This document shows positions 28,038 to 36,672 of a stretch of 64,000 bases of DNA, in pieces. The first letter of the stretch is position 1; each line of letters opens with the position of its first letter. The notes under the pieces are model-generated. The model worked only from the letters and a program-made list of their open reading frames with translations. It was not told where the DNA came from and searched no databases. The DNA lies in NCBI RefSeq assembly GCF_000967265.1, contig NZ_KQ033885.1, positions 714,125-778,124 on the forward strand, given 5' to 3'. This DNA comes from Bifidobacterium mellis. Its GTDB lineage: Bacteria > Actinomycetota > Actinomycetes > Actinomycetales > Bifidobacteriaceae. Made by a program: the position numbers and the translations under genes.

Positions 28038-28735
28038 GTGGGTCCTTCCGTCAGGGTGGCGGTGACGGCCTTGGCACAGGCGGTCACTTTCTCGATGATG
28101 ATGGTCAGTCGTTGCTGTCGTTGTTCGGGGGCAAGCCCCTGGTCCAGGGCATCGATCAGTCGCATGCCGGATTGGACGATGCCCCGCGTCACCTCCACGC
28201 CCATGGCCGGATCTGCTGGCCGCAGGGCTGTCCAGGCCTGGATCAGCGGCTGGTTGACCTGTCGGTGGAAGTCCAGCAGGGCTTGGATTTGCCGGGCTGT
28301 GGACCGATCGCTCCCTGGGGCGGGCTCGTGGGGATTCGAAGGGCTGCCGTAGATCAGGGCCTGACGTAACTGCTCGTCGTGCTGCTCGGCGTAGAGGTTC
28401 ATCAGCCAGCCGTGTCCGTGCAGTCCGGCCTGCTCCAGATTGGTGCGGGTCCAGACCTCGATTGTTCGGCTCGGGTCGTCTGTCGTACCCAGGGCCTGGT
28501 CCAGGGCCTGACCCCAGTCGGGCAGGTGTCGCTCCATGACCATGTCGCAGAGCTGGTCGGCATCCCGGGCGTAGCGGTAGAGGGAGTTCCGGGCCATCTT
28601 GGTGCGTCGGGCCACCTCGGCCATGGTCAGCTGGTCGCGTCCGCCGGTGCGCAGGATGGCCTCGGCGGCGGCGATGATCTGGTCCAGGGTTTTGGCGCGG
28701 TGCTCCTGGAGCGTGGATTCGCGGATCCTGGGCAT
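28028..28735 (-). CDS. TetR family transcriptional regulator
   Basis: 235-residue repressor type. The N-terminal TetR helix-turn-helix is clear: ILRTGGRDQLTMAEVARRTKMARNSLYRYARDADQL at about residues 27-62. The C-terminal ligand domain is not recognisable. It is divergent from the DHA2 exporter at 28943, whose -10 box lies inside a palindrome, so the exporter is its likely target; this is inferred from arrangement. It heads the leftward run to yccF, cyclophilin, vsr and the oxidoreductase. Confidence 0.87.
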   Translation of the reverse strand: MPRIRESTLQEHRAKTLDQIIAAAEAILRTGGRDQLTMAEVARRTKMARNSLYRYARDADQLCDMVMERHLPDWGQALDQALGTTDDPSRTIEVWTRTNLEQAGLHGHGWLMNLYAEQHDEQLRQALIYGSPSNPHEPAPGSDRSTARQIQALLDFHRQVNQPLIQAWTALRPADPAMGVEVTRGIVQSGMRLIDALDQGLAPEQRQQRLTIIIEKVTACAKAVTATLTEGPTCA

Positions 28736-28801
28736 GGTCCTCCTTGGTCCGGCCGCCTAAGTGCAGCCCTGGTGAATCGAGCCCGACCGGTCATGGGGCA
28801 T

Positions 28802-28830
28802 ATGATATGGCCTATTCGCAGCAGAGCCAA
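28802..28830 (-). promoter_or_regulatory. Predicted tetR promoter
   Basis: On the minus strand, TTGGCT (28830-28825) and TATCAT (28807-28802) are separated by exactly 17 bases, a good sigma-70-type promoter about 70 bases from the tetR ATG. Confidence 0.55.
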
Positions 28831-28859
28831 GCCGCGAGGGCCTCTTTAGCCCGCGGCTT
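28829..28859. other. Inverted repeat between the divergent promoters
   Basis: AAGCCGCG (28829-28836) and CGCGGCTT (28852-28859), a perfect 8-bp stem with a 15-base loop, just upstream of the tetR -35 and 17 bases before the exporter -35. It could be a hairpin or a second protein-binding site. Confidence 0.4.
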
Positions 28860-28876
28860 GTCCGCGCAGAGTGAAC

Positions 28877-28913
28877 TTGCCTGACGGGTTTTCGCGACGT
28901 ATAGTCGCAAAAA
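28877..28913 (+). promoter_or_regulatory. Exporter promoter with TetR-type operator over the -10 box
   Basis: TTGCCT (28877-28882), 17 bases, TATAGT (28900-28905) forms a good promoter. The -10 lies at the centre of an inverted repeat, TTTTCGCGAC (28889-28898) and GTCGCAAAAA (28904-28913), matching at nine of ten positions. This is the expected layout for repression by the divergent TetR protein. Confidence 0.65.
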
Positions 28914-28942
28914 ATTCGCAGACCAGGGTGAGGGGGAATCCG

Positions 28943-30637
28943 ATGACCGGATCGACAAGTATGGATGTGAAGAAGGGCAGCCAGACAGGCAGCCAGGGGT
29001 CTCAGGAGGCTGCGCCGCCCTGGCGTGCCCTCTGGGTGCTGGCCCTGGGTCTGGCCATGATTGTGCTGGATTCGTCCATCGTCAACGTCTCCATACCCTC
29101 CATCATCGCTGCCATCCATATCAACCTGGCTCAAGCCCAGTGGGTGACCGCCCTCTACAGCATCGTCCTGGCGGCTCTGCTCCTGCCCTCCGGCCGTCTG
29201 GGGGACATGATCGGACGCAAGTGGATCCTGCAGGTGGGCACGGTCATCTTTGTGCTGGGTTCCGTCTTTGCCGCATCGGCCTCCTCCGGCACACTGCTGC
29301 TTCTGGCCCGGCTTGTTCAGGGAATCGGCGGCTCCCTGGTCATGCCATCCACCCTGTCCACCGTGTCCGCCACCTTCCGGGGTCGGCACCGGGCCACTGC
29401 ATTCGGCATCTGGGGGGCCGTCATGTCGTCCGCTGCGGCGGTCGGCCCCTTCCTGGGAGGGGTTTTCACCAGCACCATCGGATGGCGGTGGATCTTCCTG
29501 GTCAATCTGCCCCTGGGATTGATCGTCCTTGTGACCAGTGCGGTCTTTGTGCCCGAGACCAAGTCAGCGCCCCGGCAGGCCGGCGACCGGTGGGGGATGC
29601 TTGCCGACTGGAAGGGCATACTCCTTTCGGCCCTGGGGTCGGCCCTGGTGGTCTTTGCGCTGATCGAGGGGCAGACCTATGGCTGGTGGCATCCCCGCGC
29701 CGCACTTGAACTAGGCCCACTGCACTGGTCCGTATCGGCGCCCCTGTCGCCGGTTCCGGTCAGTCTGATCCTGGGGCTGGCCCTGCTGGCCGCCTTTGCG
29801 CTGACCGAGCTGGTCAGGGCGCGCAGGGGCAGGCTGGTCATCCTGGACGTGTCCATGTTCGCCATCGGCACCTTCGGCTGGGGCAACCTCACGGCCGCCA
29901 TCGTCAACGCCGGTCAGTTCGCGGTCATGTTCATCCTGCCTCTCTATCTGATCAACGCCAGAGGCCTGAGTCCCCTTGGGGCCGGATCCATCCTGGGCGT
30001 CATGGCCCTGGGATCGGTCGTGTCCGGCGGTTTGGCCCGGGTGGTTTCAGCCCGTCTGGGGGCCGGCGGCACGGTGCAGACGGGTCTCTTGATGGAGATT
30101 GTCGGCGTGGCCCTGTCCATTCTGCTCATGCGTGGGTCGGTGCCGGTCTGGCCCATGGCCCTGACTCTGATTATTTACGGTGCTGGTCTGGGCTTTGCCT
30201 CGGCACAGCTGACCAGTCTGGTGCTCTCCGGTGTCCCGGTGGCACAGTCCGGCCAGGCTTCGGCCACCCAGTCCACCATCCGTCAGTGGGGGACCGCCCT
30301 GGGCGCCGCAGTCTCCGGTTCCGTCCTCTCCCTTGCTCTGAGCCTGGTGCTGCCAAGACATCTGACGGCCCTCAAGGGGATCTCGGCGCGGATGGCCGAT
30401 GGCCTGGTCAGATCGGTTCAGTCCTCTGCCGGAAACGCTATAGTCGGTCTGCGTGCTGAGGGTACCCGAGGTCGGCTGGGAGCACTGGGTCCTCAGGTGA
30501 CCAAGGCCCTGACCGCGGGATTCACCCAAGGCGCCCAGTGGGCCATGGGTTTCGCGGTTCTGCTACTCCTCCTGGGTCTGGTCGCCTCGGTGCTGGTACG
30601 CCGGGCCGCCAGCAAGGCTGGTGCTGATAAGGTCTGA
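28943..30637 (+). CDS. DHA2-family MFS drug exporter (EmrB/QacA type)
   Basis: 564-residue multidrug efflux-type carrier with about 14 membrane helices. Helix 1 carries the DHA2 signature LDSSIVNVSIPSI. QWVTALYSIVLAALLLPSGRLGDMIGRK is the helix 2-3 motif, and motif C is visible as AAVGPFLGGVF in helix 5. The start at 28943 (MTGSTSMDVKK) is chosen because AGGGGGAA lies just upstream. The divergent TetR gene and the palindrome over its promoter suggest induction by a toxic compound; the substrate is unknown. Confidence 0.88.
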   Translation: MTGSTSMDVKKGSQTGSQGSQEAAPPWRALWVLALGLAMIVLDSSIVNVSIPSIIAAIHINLAQAQWVTALYSIVLAALLLPSGRLGDMIGRKWILQVGTVIFVLGSVFAASASSGTLLLLARLVQGIGGSLVMPSTLSTVSATFRGRHRATAFGIWGAVMSSAAAVGPFLGGVFTSTIGWRWIFLVNLPLGLIVLVTSAVFVPETKSAPRQAGDRWGMLADWKGILLSALGSALVVFALIEGQTYGWWHPRAALELGPLHWSVSAPLSPVPVSLILGLALLAAFALTELVRARRGRLVILDVSMFAIGTFGWGNLTAAIVNAGQFAVMFILPLYLINARGLSPLGAGSILGVMALGSVVSGGLARVVSARLGAGGTVQTGLLMEIVGVALSILLMRGSVPVWPMALTLIIYGAGLGFASAQLTSLVLSGVPVAQSGQASATQSTIRQWGTALGAAVSGSVLSLALSLVLPRHLTALKGISARMADGLVRSVQSSAGNAIVGLRAEGTRGRLGALGPQVTKALTAGFTQGAQWAMGFAVLLLLLGLVASVLVRRAASKAGADKV

Positions 30638-30713
30638 GGCATCCGCAATCCAGTCTTCTCTGTAGCGGTCCCCACTCGGGACTGTCTGCCCGTGGGCCGA
30701 CCCTGGCACGGTT

Positions 30714-30719
30714 TAGAAT
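30714..30719 (+). promoter_or_regulatory. Predicted nadE -10 box
   Basis: TAGAAT ends seven bases before the A of the ATG at 30727, so the predicted transcript would begin at or next to that start codon. There is no ribosome-binding site at this ATG and no clear -35. Confidence 0.5.
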
Positions 30720-30726
30720 CATGGGT

Positions 30727-32400
30727 ATGGGCATACAAGAGGAACAGCCGCGGCGGGATGGCGATCTGCTGGTGGCTCTGGCTCAGATCGACACTTGTGT
30801 GGGCGATCTTGACGGCAACGCCGACATCATTATGGACTACTCCCGAAAGGCGGCTGAGCAGGGGGCCACGCTGGTCGTCTTCCCGGAGATGAGTCTGACC
30901 GGTTACCCGATTGAGGATCTGGCATTTCGTGCCAGCTTCCGTCGGGCCGCCTGGTCTCGGGCCGACCGTCTGGCCGGGGAGCTGGAGGAGCAGGGTCTGG
31001 GCCATCTCTATGTGATCGTGGGAACCGTCGGTACCGATACGGATCAGGACAGGCCCCGCAACCGGCTGGTGGTCCTGCACCAGGGTCGGGTCGAGGCCGG
31101 CTACGACAAGCACTTCCTGCCCAACTACGGGGTCTTCGATGAGTACAGGATTTTCACCCCGGGGGATAGGACCGTCGTCCTGGAGGTGCAGGGGCACCGG
31201 ATAGGGCTGGCCATCTGCGAGGACATCTGGCAGGAAGGTGATCCCATCAGCGACCTGGCTGGCCGGGACATCGACCTCCTGGTGACCATCAACGGCTCCC
31301 CATTCGAGGAAGGCAAGGGGCACGTCCGTTACGAGCTGGCAACCCGCCGGGCCAAGCAGGTCGGTGCGCCCCTGCTCTACCTGAATCAGGTGGGTGGCCA
31401 GGATGATCTGGTCTTTGACGGCGGCAGTTTCGTGGTGGACCAGGATGGCACCCTGCTGGAGCGCTCGCCCAGGTTCGTCCAGGATCTGTCCACGTGGACC
31501 CTGCCTGCACGAGGGAAGCGCCCGCTGCCCAGCGAGTCCTGCATGGCCGAAGAGATGCCTGGGGACGAGGAGGTCTATCGGGCCTGCGTGCTGGGGCTCA
31601 AGGACTATATGGCCAAGAACCACTTCACGGGCGTCTGCCTGGGGCTCTCAGGAGGGATCGACTCGGCCCTGGTGGCCACCATGGCCGCCGACGCCTGCGG
31701 GGGAGAGCATGTGCGCGGCATCTCCATGCCCAGCCGCTACTCCTCGGAAGGCTCCAAGGATGATGCCGCCGATCTGGCCCAGCGTCTGGGAGTGCGTTAT
31801 GTGGTCCAAGCCATAGGCCCTGAGTTCGACGCCTTCCAAGGGCAGTTGCATCTGGAGGGGGTCGCCGAAGAGAACCTGCAGGCCCGGATACGCGGGGTCA
31901 TCGTCATGGCCTATGCCAATGCCGAGGGGCTTCTGGCACTGGCAACCGGCAACAAGTCCGAGCTGGCCTGCGGCTATTCAACGATCTATGGCGATGCGGT
32001 CGGTGGCTACGCGCCCATCAAGGATCTGCTCAAGACCCGGGTCTGGCAGCTGGCCCGCTGGCGCAACGCCCAGGCCCAGGCACGGGGTGAACGTGAGCCC
32101 ATCCCGGTCAGTTCCATCGTCAAGCCGCCCTCGGCCGAGCTGCGCCAAGGGCAGAAGGACTCTGATTCCCTGCCTGACTACAGCCTGCTTGACAAGGTCC
32201 TGGAGGCATACATCGAGCATGCGCATGGTCGGGCCGACCTTCTGGCCGACGGTTTCGATCCCGACACGGTCGACACGGTCATGCGGCTGGTGGATCGGGC
32301 CGAGTGGAAGCGGCGCCAGTACCCGCTGGGGCCCAAGGTCACCTCCCTGGCCTTCGGCCGTGACCGCCGGCTGCCCGTCACCAACGCCTTCAAAGAGTGA
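30727..32400 (+). CDS. nadE: NAD+ synthetase, glutamine-hydrolysing
   Basis: Last step of NAD synthesis: amidates deamido-NAD using glutamine and ATP. About 557 residues in two domains. The N-terminal glutaminase (nitrilase fold) has the Glu-Lys-Cys triad in VVFPEMSLTGYP, YDKHFLPNYGVFDE and LAICEDIW. The C-terminal synthetase has the PP-loop LGLSGGIDSALVA and ATGNKSELACGYSTIYGD. An in-frame ATG at 30721 is also possible. The ATG at 30727 is preferred because it coincides with the predicted transcription start (leaderless). Glutamine dependence is supported by the intact triad. Confidence 0.94.
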   Translation: MGIQEEQPRRDGDLLVALAQIDTCVGDLDGNADIIMDYSRKAAEQGATLVVFPEMSLTGYPIEDLAFRASFRRAAWSRADRLAGELEEQGLGHLYVIVGTVGTDTDQDRPRNRLVVLHQGRVEAGYDKHFLPNYGVFDEYRIFTPGDRTVVLEVQGHRIGLAICEDIWQEGDPISDLAGRDIDLLVTINGSPFEEGKGHVRYELATRRAKQVGAPLLYLNQVGGQDDLVFDGGSFVVDQDGTLLERSPRFVQDLSTWTLPARGKRPLPSESCMAEEMPGDEEVYRACVLGLKDYMAKNHFTGVCLGLSGGIDSALVATMAADACGGEHVRGISMPSRYSSEGSKDDAADLAQRLGVRYVVQAIGPEFDAFQGQLHLEGVAEENLQARIRGVIVMAYANAEGLLALATGNKSELACGYSTIYGDAVGGYAPIKDLLKTRVWQLARWRNAQAQARGEREPIPVSSIVKPPSAELRQGQKDSDSLPDYSLLDKVLEAYIEHAHGRADLLADGFDPDTVDTVMRLVDRAEWKRRQYPLGPKVTSLAFGRDRRLPVTNAFKE

Positions 32401-32405
32401 TTGCC

Positions 32406-32642
32406 ATGGATCCCCAAGAGGAGCAACCGGCCTGGTACTTCAACACCGTCACCGGCAGGCCCGAGCAGGGCAAGCTGTCTCCGCAGGACAGGCGGATGGG
32501 CCCCTACCGCAGCAGGCAGGAGGCCCTTGATGCCTGGAAGATCGCCAAGCGCCGCAACAAGGAATGGGATGAAGAAGACCGCCGTTGGCGGCAGGCCTGG
32601 GAGGGTGATCCCAGGCAGGGACAGTCATCAGCTGACAGATGA
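32406..32642 (+). CDS. Small actinobacterial protein (SPOR-like, uncharacterised)
   Basis: 78-residue hydrophilic protein that starts five bases after nadE. It has the pattern W(Y)FNTVTGRPEQGK...RMGPYRSRQEAL.AWKIA..RN..WDEED..W, which I recognise from short actinobacterial proteins often labelled SPOR-domain-like. Function unknown. The ATG at 32406 is preferred; GTG/ATT-type extensions are unlikely. Probably cotranscribed with nadE. Confidence 0.7.
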   Translation: MDPQEEQPAWYFNTVTGRPEQGKLSPQDRRMGPYRSRQEALDAWKIAKRRNKEWDEEDRRWRQAWEGDPRQGQSSADR

Positions 32643-32773
32643 AGCTCCCGCTGGATCGCCCACTATCTTTGGCGATCAGTCGGCCATACCGTCAGAACGG
32701 ATCGGGACTCAGGCGGTGTGCCGGGTCTGCTCGCAAGATATTGTTGTGACGCCTATTGCGGGTCTTCGTGCAG

Positions 32774-32789
32774 TGTGATATAGCTCACG
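32774..32789. promoter_or_regulatory. TGTGA-N6-TCAC palindrome upstream of pflB
   Basis: TGTGATATAGCTCACG: half-sites TGTGA (32774-32778) and TCACG (32785-32789). It resembles CRP/GlxR sites (TGTGA-N2-TA-N2-TCACA) and Rex boxes. It lies about 50 bases before the predicted pflB transcription start. A similar palindrome precedes gldA at 59151. Confidence 0.5.
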
Positions 32790-32822
32790 TCGCGATTCGG
32801 TTTCCCGTGGTAACGCGCCCCC

Positions 32823-32828
32823 TATACT
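32823..32828 (+). promoter_or_regulatory. Predicted pflB -10 box
   Basis: TATACT about 57 bases before the pflB ATG. No good -35 is visible at 16-18 bases, as often in promoters needing an activator. Confidence 0.45.
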
Positions 32829-32884
32829 TGAAAGTGACAGTGGTGTGAGGAAGCGCCATTGACCATATCAACAAGGAGTTGACT

Positions 32885-35260
32885 ATGACAGCAGTTGAGA
32901 CCAATACCGTCTCTCCCGCAGAGCTGCAAGCCAAGGCTTGGAAGGGCTTCAAGGGCGAGGACTGGAAGAAAGACATCGACGTTCGCGACTTCATCCAAAA
33001 GAATTACACTCCGTACACCGGTGACGAATCCTTCCTGGCACCGGCCACTGAGAAGACCAAGTTCCTGTGGAACTACCTGGATGACAATTTCCTTGCCGTA
33101 GAGCGCAAGCAGCGCGTCTACGACGTGGACACCCACACTCCGGCGGGCATTGACGCCTTCCCGGCCGGATACATCGACGGCAAGCCTGCCGGCGAGACCC
33201 AAGACGACGTGATTGTCGGCATACAGACCGACGTTCCCTGCAAGCGTGCGATGATGCCCTACGGCGGCTGGCGCATGGTTGAGCAGGCCCTCAAGGAGGC
33301 CGGCAAGGAGCCCGATCCCGAGGTTAAGAAGATCTTCACCCGGTATCGCAAGACCCACAACGATGGCGTCTTCGACGTTTACACCAAGAGGATCAAGCTG
33401 GCCCGCCACAACAAGATTCTGACCGGTCTGCCCGATGCTTACGGCCGTGGCCGCATCATTGGCGATTACCGTCGTGTGGCCCTCTACGGGATCGATGAGC
33501 TGATCGCCCGCAAGAAGGCCGACAAGGATTCGATTCCTTACCGCAACGACTTCACCGAGGAAGAGATCGAGCACTGGATTCGCTTCCGCGAGGAGCACGC
33601 CGAGCAGATCAAGGCTCTGAAGCAGCTGCTGAACCTGGGCAAGGAGTACGGCCTGGATCTGAGCCGTCCTGCCATGAACGCCAAGGAAGCCGTCCAGTGG
33701 ACCTACATGGCCTACCTGGCCTCGGTCAAGAGCCAGGACGGCGCCGCCATGTCCATCGGTCGTCTGTCCGCCTTCTTCGACGTCTACTTCGAGCGTGATC
33801 TGGCCGCTGGCCTGATTGACGAGACCGATGCCCAGGAGATCATCGACAACATCGTGATGAAGCTGCGCATCGTGCGCTTCCTGCGGACCAAGGACTACGA
33901 CAACATCTTCTCGGGCGACCCCTACTGGGCCACCTGGTCCGACGCTGGCTTCGGCGACGACGGCAGGCCCATGGTCACCAAGACCTCCTTCCGTCTGCTG
34001 GCAACCCTGACCCTGGAGCACCTTGGACCCGGCCCCGAGCCCAACATCACCATCTTCTGGGATCCGAAGCTGCCTGAGGGTTACAAGCGCTTCTGCGCCC
34101 GTATCTCCATCGACACCTCCGCCATCCAGTACGAGTCCGACAAGGACATTCGCGCCCACTGGGGCGATGACGCCGCCATCGCATGCTGCGTGTCCCCCAT
34201 GAGGGTCGGCAAGCAGATGCAGTTCTTCGGCGCCCGTGTCAACTCCGCCAAGGCCCTGCTCTACGCCATGAACGGCGGCCGTGACGAGATGACCGGCATG
34301 CAGGTCATCGACAAGGACGTAATCAAGCCTGTCAGCCCCAAGGAAGACGGTTCTCTGGACTTCCAGGAGGTCAAGGACAACTACGAGAAGGCCCTGCAGT
34401 GGCTGAGCGAGACGTACGTCGAGGCTCTGAACATCATCCACTACATGCACGATAAGTACGACTACGAGTCCATTGAGATGGCCCTGCACGACAAGGAGGT
34501 CTACCGCACCCTGGGTTGCGGCATGTCCGGCCTGTCCATCGCCGCTGACTCCCTGTCGGCTATCAAGTACGCCAAGGTCTACCCGATCTACAACAAGGAT
34601 GCCAAGGGCACCCCTGAGTATGTCGAGGGCGCTGACAACGATCTGATCGTCAACTACAAGACCGTTGGCGAGTTCCCGATCTACGGCAACGACGATGATC
34701 GCGCCGACGATCTGGCCAAGTGGACCGTGTCCACCGTCATGGGCCAGATCAAGCGCCTGCCTGTCTACCGCGGCGCTGTGCCGACCCAGTCCATTCTGAC
34801 CATCACCTCCAACGTGGAGTATGGCAAGAACACCGGGTCCTTCCCCTCCGGCCACAAGAAGGGCACCCCGTACGCTCCCGGTGCCAACCCCGAGAACGGC
34901 ATGGATTCGCACGGCATGCTGCCCTCCATGTTCTCCGTGGGCAAGATCGACTACAACGATGCCCTGGACGGCATCTCGCTGACCAACACGATCACCCCCG
35001 ACGGCCTGGGCCGCGACGAGGATGAGCGCATCAACAACCTGGTGGGCATCCTGGACGCCGGCAACGGCCACGGGCTCTACCACGCCAACATCAACGTCCT
35101 GCGCAAGGAGCAGTTGGAGGATGCCGTCGAGCACCCCGAGAAGTACCCGCACCTGACCGTGCGCGTCTCGGGCTACGCCGTCAACTTCGTCAAGCTGACC
35201 CGCGAGCAGCAGCTCGACGTGATCTCCCGCACCTTCCACCAGGGCGCGGTAACCGACTGA
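32885..35260 (+). CDS. pflB: Formate acetyltransferase (pyruvate formate-lyase)
   Basis: Glycyl-radical enzyme that splits pyruvate plus CoA into acetyl-CoA and formate, the route by which bifidobacteria gain extra ATP and spare NADH. 791 residues, normal for the family. Active-site Cys434-Cys435 lie in [11 protein letters not shown]. The radical glycine is Gly763 in RVSGYAVNF. The start at 32885 is set by AAGGAG six bases upstream. Codon use is strongly biased, as for a highly expressed gene. Its activase follows after a terminator-like hairpin. Regulation may involve the palindrome at 32774. Confidence 0.97.
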   Translation: MTAVETNTVSPAELQAKAWKGFKGEDWKKDIDVRDFIQKNYTPYTGDESFLAPATEKTKFLWNYLDDNFLAVERKQRVYDVDTHTPAGIDAFPAGYIDGKPAGETQDDVIVGIQTDVPCKRAMMPYGGWRMVEQALKEAGKEPDPEVKKIFTRYRKTHNDGVFDVYTKRIKLARHNKILTGLPDAYGRGRIIGDYRRVALYGIDELIARKKADKDSIPYRNDFTEEEIEHWIRFREEHAEQIKALKQLLNLGKEYGLDLSRPAMNAKEAVQWTYMAYLASVKSQDGAAMSIGRLSAFFDVYFERDLAAGLIDETDAQEIIDNIVMKLRIVRFLRTKDYDNIFSGDPYWATWSDAGFGDDGRPMVTKTSFRLLATLTLEHLGPGPEPNITIFWDPKLPEGYKRFCARISIDTSAIQYESDKDIRAHWGDDAAIACCVSPMRVGKQMQFFGARVNSAKALLYAMNGGRDEMTGMQVIDKDVIKPVSPKEDGSLDFQEVKDNYEKALQWLSETYVEALNIIHYMHDKYDYESIEMALHDKEVYRTLGCGMSGLSIAADSLSAIKYAKVYPIYNKDAKGTPEYVEGADNDLIVNYKTVGEFPIYGNDDDRADDLAKWTVSTVMGQIKRLPVYRGAVPTQSILTITSNVEYGKNTGSFPSGHKKGTPYAPGANPENGMDSHGMLPSMFSVGKIDYNDALDGISLTNTITPDGLGRDEDERINNLVGILDAGNGHGLYHANINVLRKEQLEDAVEHPEKYPHLTVRVSGYAVNFVKLTREQQLDVISRTFHQGAVTD

Positions 35261-35304
35261 TCGCCCTCGTGCGATAGTCAACCGTTGATGAGACGGTGAA
35301 TCAT

Positions 35305-35346
35305 GGGGCGGGGCGCACCAAGGCCCTGCCCCCTTTTCGTCTTTTT
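35305..35346 (+). terminator. Intercistronic terminator between pflB and pflA
   Basis: 10-bp stem GGGGCGGGGC (35305-35314) with GCCCTGCCCC (35323-35332), one G-U pair and an eight-base loop, followed by CTTTTCGTCTTTTT. The pflA ribosome-binding site begins just after the T run. It should reduce transcription into pflA. Confidence 0.8.
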
Positions 35347-35358
35347 CAGGAGGATCCG

Positions 35359-36240
35359 ATGACGGAGACCACCACCTTCCATACCACACAGCCGCACATG
35401 CTCAAGGAATCCAAGGTCTACCAGAGCCAGACCCTGATGGGCGGCCTTTCGGGGTTCGAATCGCCCATTGGACTGGACCGGCACGACCGTATGAATGCCC
35501 TGCGCACGGGCGACATCGGATTTGTTCACTCCTGGGACATCAACACCTCAGTGGACGGGCCGGGCACAAGGATGACCGTCTTCATGAGCGGATGCCCCCT
35601 GCGTTGCCAGTACTGCCAGAACCCCGACACCTGGAAGATGCGCGATGGCCAGCCCGTATATCTGCAGGCCATGATCGACAAGGTGGCCCGCTACCAGGAC
35701 CTCTTCAAGAGCACGGGCGGAGGAATCACCTTCAGCGGCGGCGAGTCCATGATGCAGGCAGCCTTTGTCTCACGCGTCTTTCGCGCTGCCAAGGAGATGG
35801 GAGTTCACACCTGCCTGGACACCTCGGGCTTCCTCAATCGCAACTACACCGATGCCATGATTGACGATATCGACCTGTGCTTGCTGGATGTCAAGTCCGG
35901 CGACGAGGCCACCTACAAGAAGGTGACCGGCGGCACGCTGGCCCCCACAATCGAATTCGGCAAGCGTCTGGCAGCCCGTGGCAGCAAGATATGGGTTCGC
36001 TTTGTGCTGGTGCCAGGGCTGACCGACTCCGAGGAGAACGTCGAGAATGTAGCTCGGGTGTGCGAACAGTTCAAGGATGCCATCGAGCACATTGATGTGC
36101 TTCCCTTCCATCAGCTTGGACGGCCCAAGTGGCATGAGCTGCGCATCCCCTACCCGCTGGAGGATGCCAAAGGCCCCTCTGCGGCCCTGAAGGATCGGGT
36201 CAAGAAGCAGCTGGAGGCCCACGGCTTCGTGGTCTACTGA
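35359..36240 (+). CDS. pflA: Pyruvate formate-lyase activating enzyme
   Basis: Radical-SAM enzyme that abstracts hydrogen from the PFL glycine. 293 residues; the iron-sulfur motif CPLRCQYC places the ligands at Cys79, Cys83 and Cys86. GGGITFSGGESMMQ is the SAM-binding GGE motif. The N-terminus is about 40 residues longer than in E. coli PflA. The ATG at 35359 is decided by AGGAGG five bases upstream. A strong terminator follows. Confidence 0.95.
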   Translation: MTETTTFHTTQPHMLKESKVYQSQTLMGGLSGFESPIGLDRHDRMNALRTGDIGFVHSWDINTSVDGPGTRMTVFMSGCPLRCQYCQNPDTWKMRDGQPVYLQAMIDKVARYQDLFKSTGGGITFSGGESMMQAAFVSRVFRAAKEMGVHTCLDTSGFLNRNYTDAMIDDIDLCLLDVKSGDEATYKKVTGGTLAPTIEFGKRLAARGSKIWVRFVLVPGLTDSEENVENVARVCEQFKDAIEHIDVLPFHQLGRPKWHELRIPYPLEDAKGPSAALKDRVKKQLEAHGFVVY

Positions 36241-36301
36241 GGCGTGGAACCCAATTTGGTTCCAGGGCGGATCCAGGAGAAACCCGAATAATTCTCTTGT
36301 G

Positions 36302-36336
36302 ACTCCCCACGGCAGATGTCGTGGGGAGTTTTGTTT
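36302..36336 (+). terminator. Rho-independent terminator after pflA
   Basis: Perfect 10-bp stem ACTCCCCACG (36302-36311) with CGTGGGGAGT (36320-36329), eight-base loop, then TTTTGTTT. Confidence 0.92.
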
Positions 36337-36424
36337 GCTCGGGCGCAGGCCAGCCGGCCAATCAGCAAGTGACCGACTCACTGAATGACAGAATCATCAG
36401 ATGAATGGCACGCCGAATGACCGG

Positions 36425-36520
36425 CTTAATGATTGGCAGGTTCAATGATTGGCAGATTTAATGATTGGCAGATTTAATGATTGGCAGATTCAATGGGTGA
36501 CGGATTCAATGGATGACCGA
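36425..36520. repeat. Six tandem copies of a 16-bp repeat
   Basis: Six contiguous 16-base units. The first four read TTYAATGATTGGCAGA (Y is C or T; the first unit begins with C and ends in G), at 36425, 36441, 36457 and 36473. The third and fourth are identical. The fifth and sixth (36489, 36505) are diverged: TTCAATGGGTGACGGA and TTCAATGGATGACCGA. Degenerate fragments (GAATGAC, GAATGG) extend upstream to about 36380. The array is non-coding and A+T-rich against its surroundings. Function unknown. Confidence 0.9.
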
Positions 36521-36672
36521 CACTGAAAAATCGATAAATTCCCGACATGGCATTCACAGTGAGAAATCGTCGGTGGGTTGAGGCCATGGACTATGCTTTC
36601 AGGCGTGTGTTTTCCGGGCCGGTAGGTCCGGTGGAGTTTTGGAAGACAAACTAAAAAAGAGGTTGAGCGCAG
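36521..36672. other. Upstream region of rnd
   Basis: The remaining part of the 432-base gap 36241-36672 after the pflA terminator and tandem repeats. It holds a possible -10 (TATGCT, 36592-36597) and a small hairpin, CCGGGCC (36614-36620) with GGTCCGG (36625-36631), followed shortly by TTTT. That hairpin could attenuate rnd. No gene is seen. Confidence 0.35.

Noticed and set aside
32401..32778. 125-codon frame overlapping the small SPOR-like gene
   Set aside because: Out of frame with the conserved small protein and of shadow-type composition.
32822..35389. 855-codon open frame antisense to pflB
   Set aside because: Arises from the strong codon bias of pflB; Val/Leu/Gly/Asp-rich with no family.
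36425..36520. CRISPR array
   Set aside because: Repeats are contiguous with no unique spacers, only 16 bases long, and no cas genes are near.
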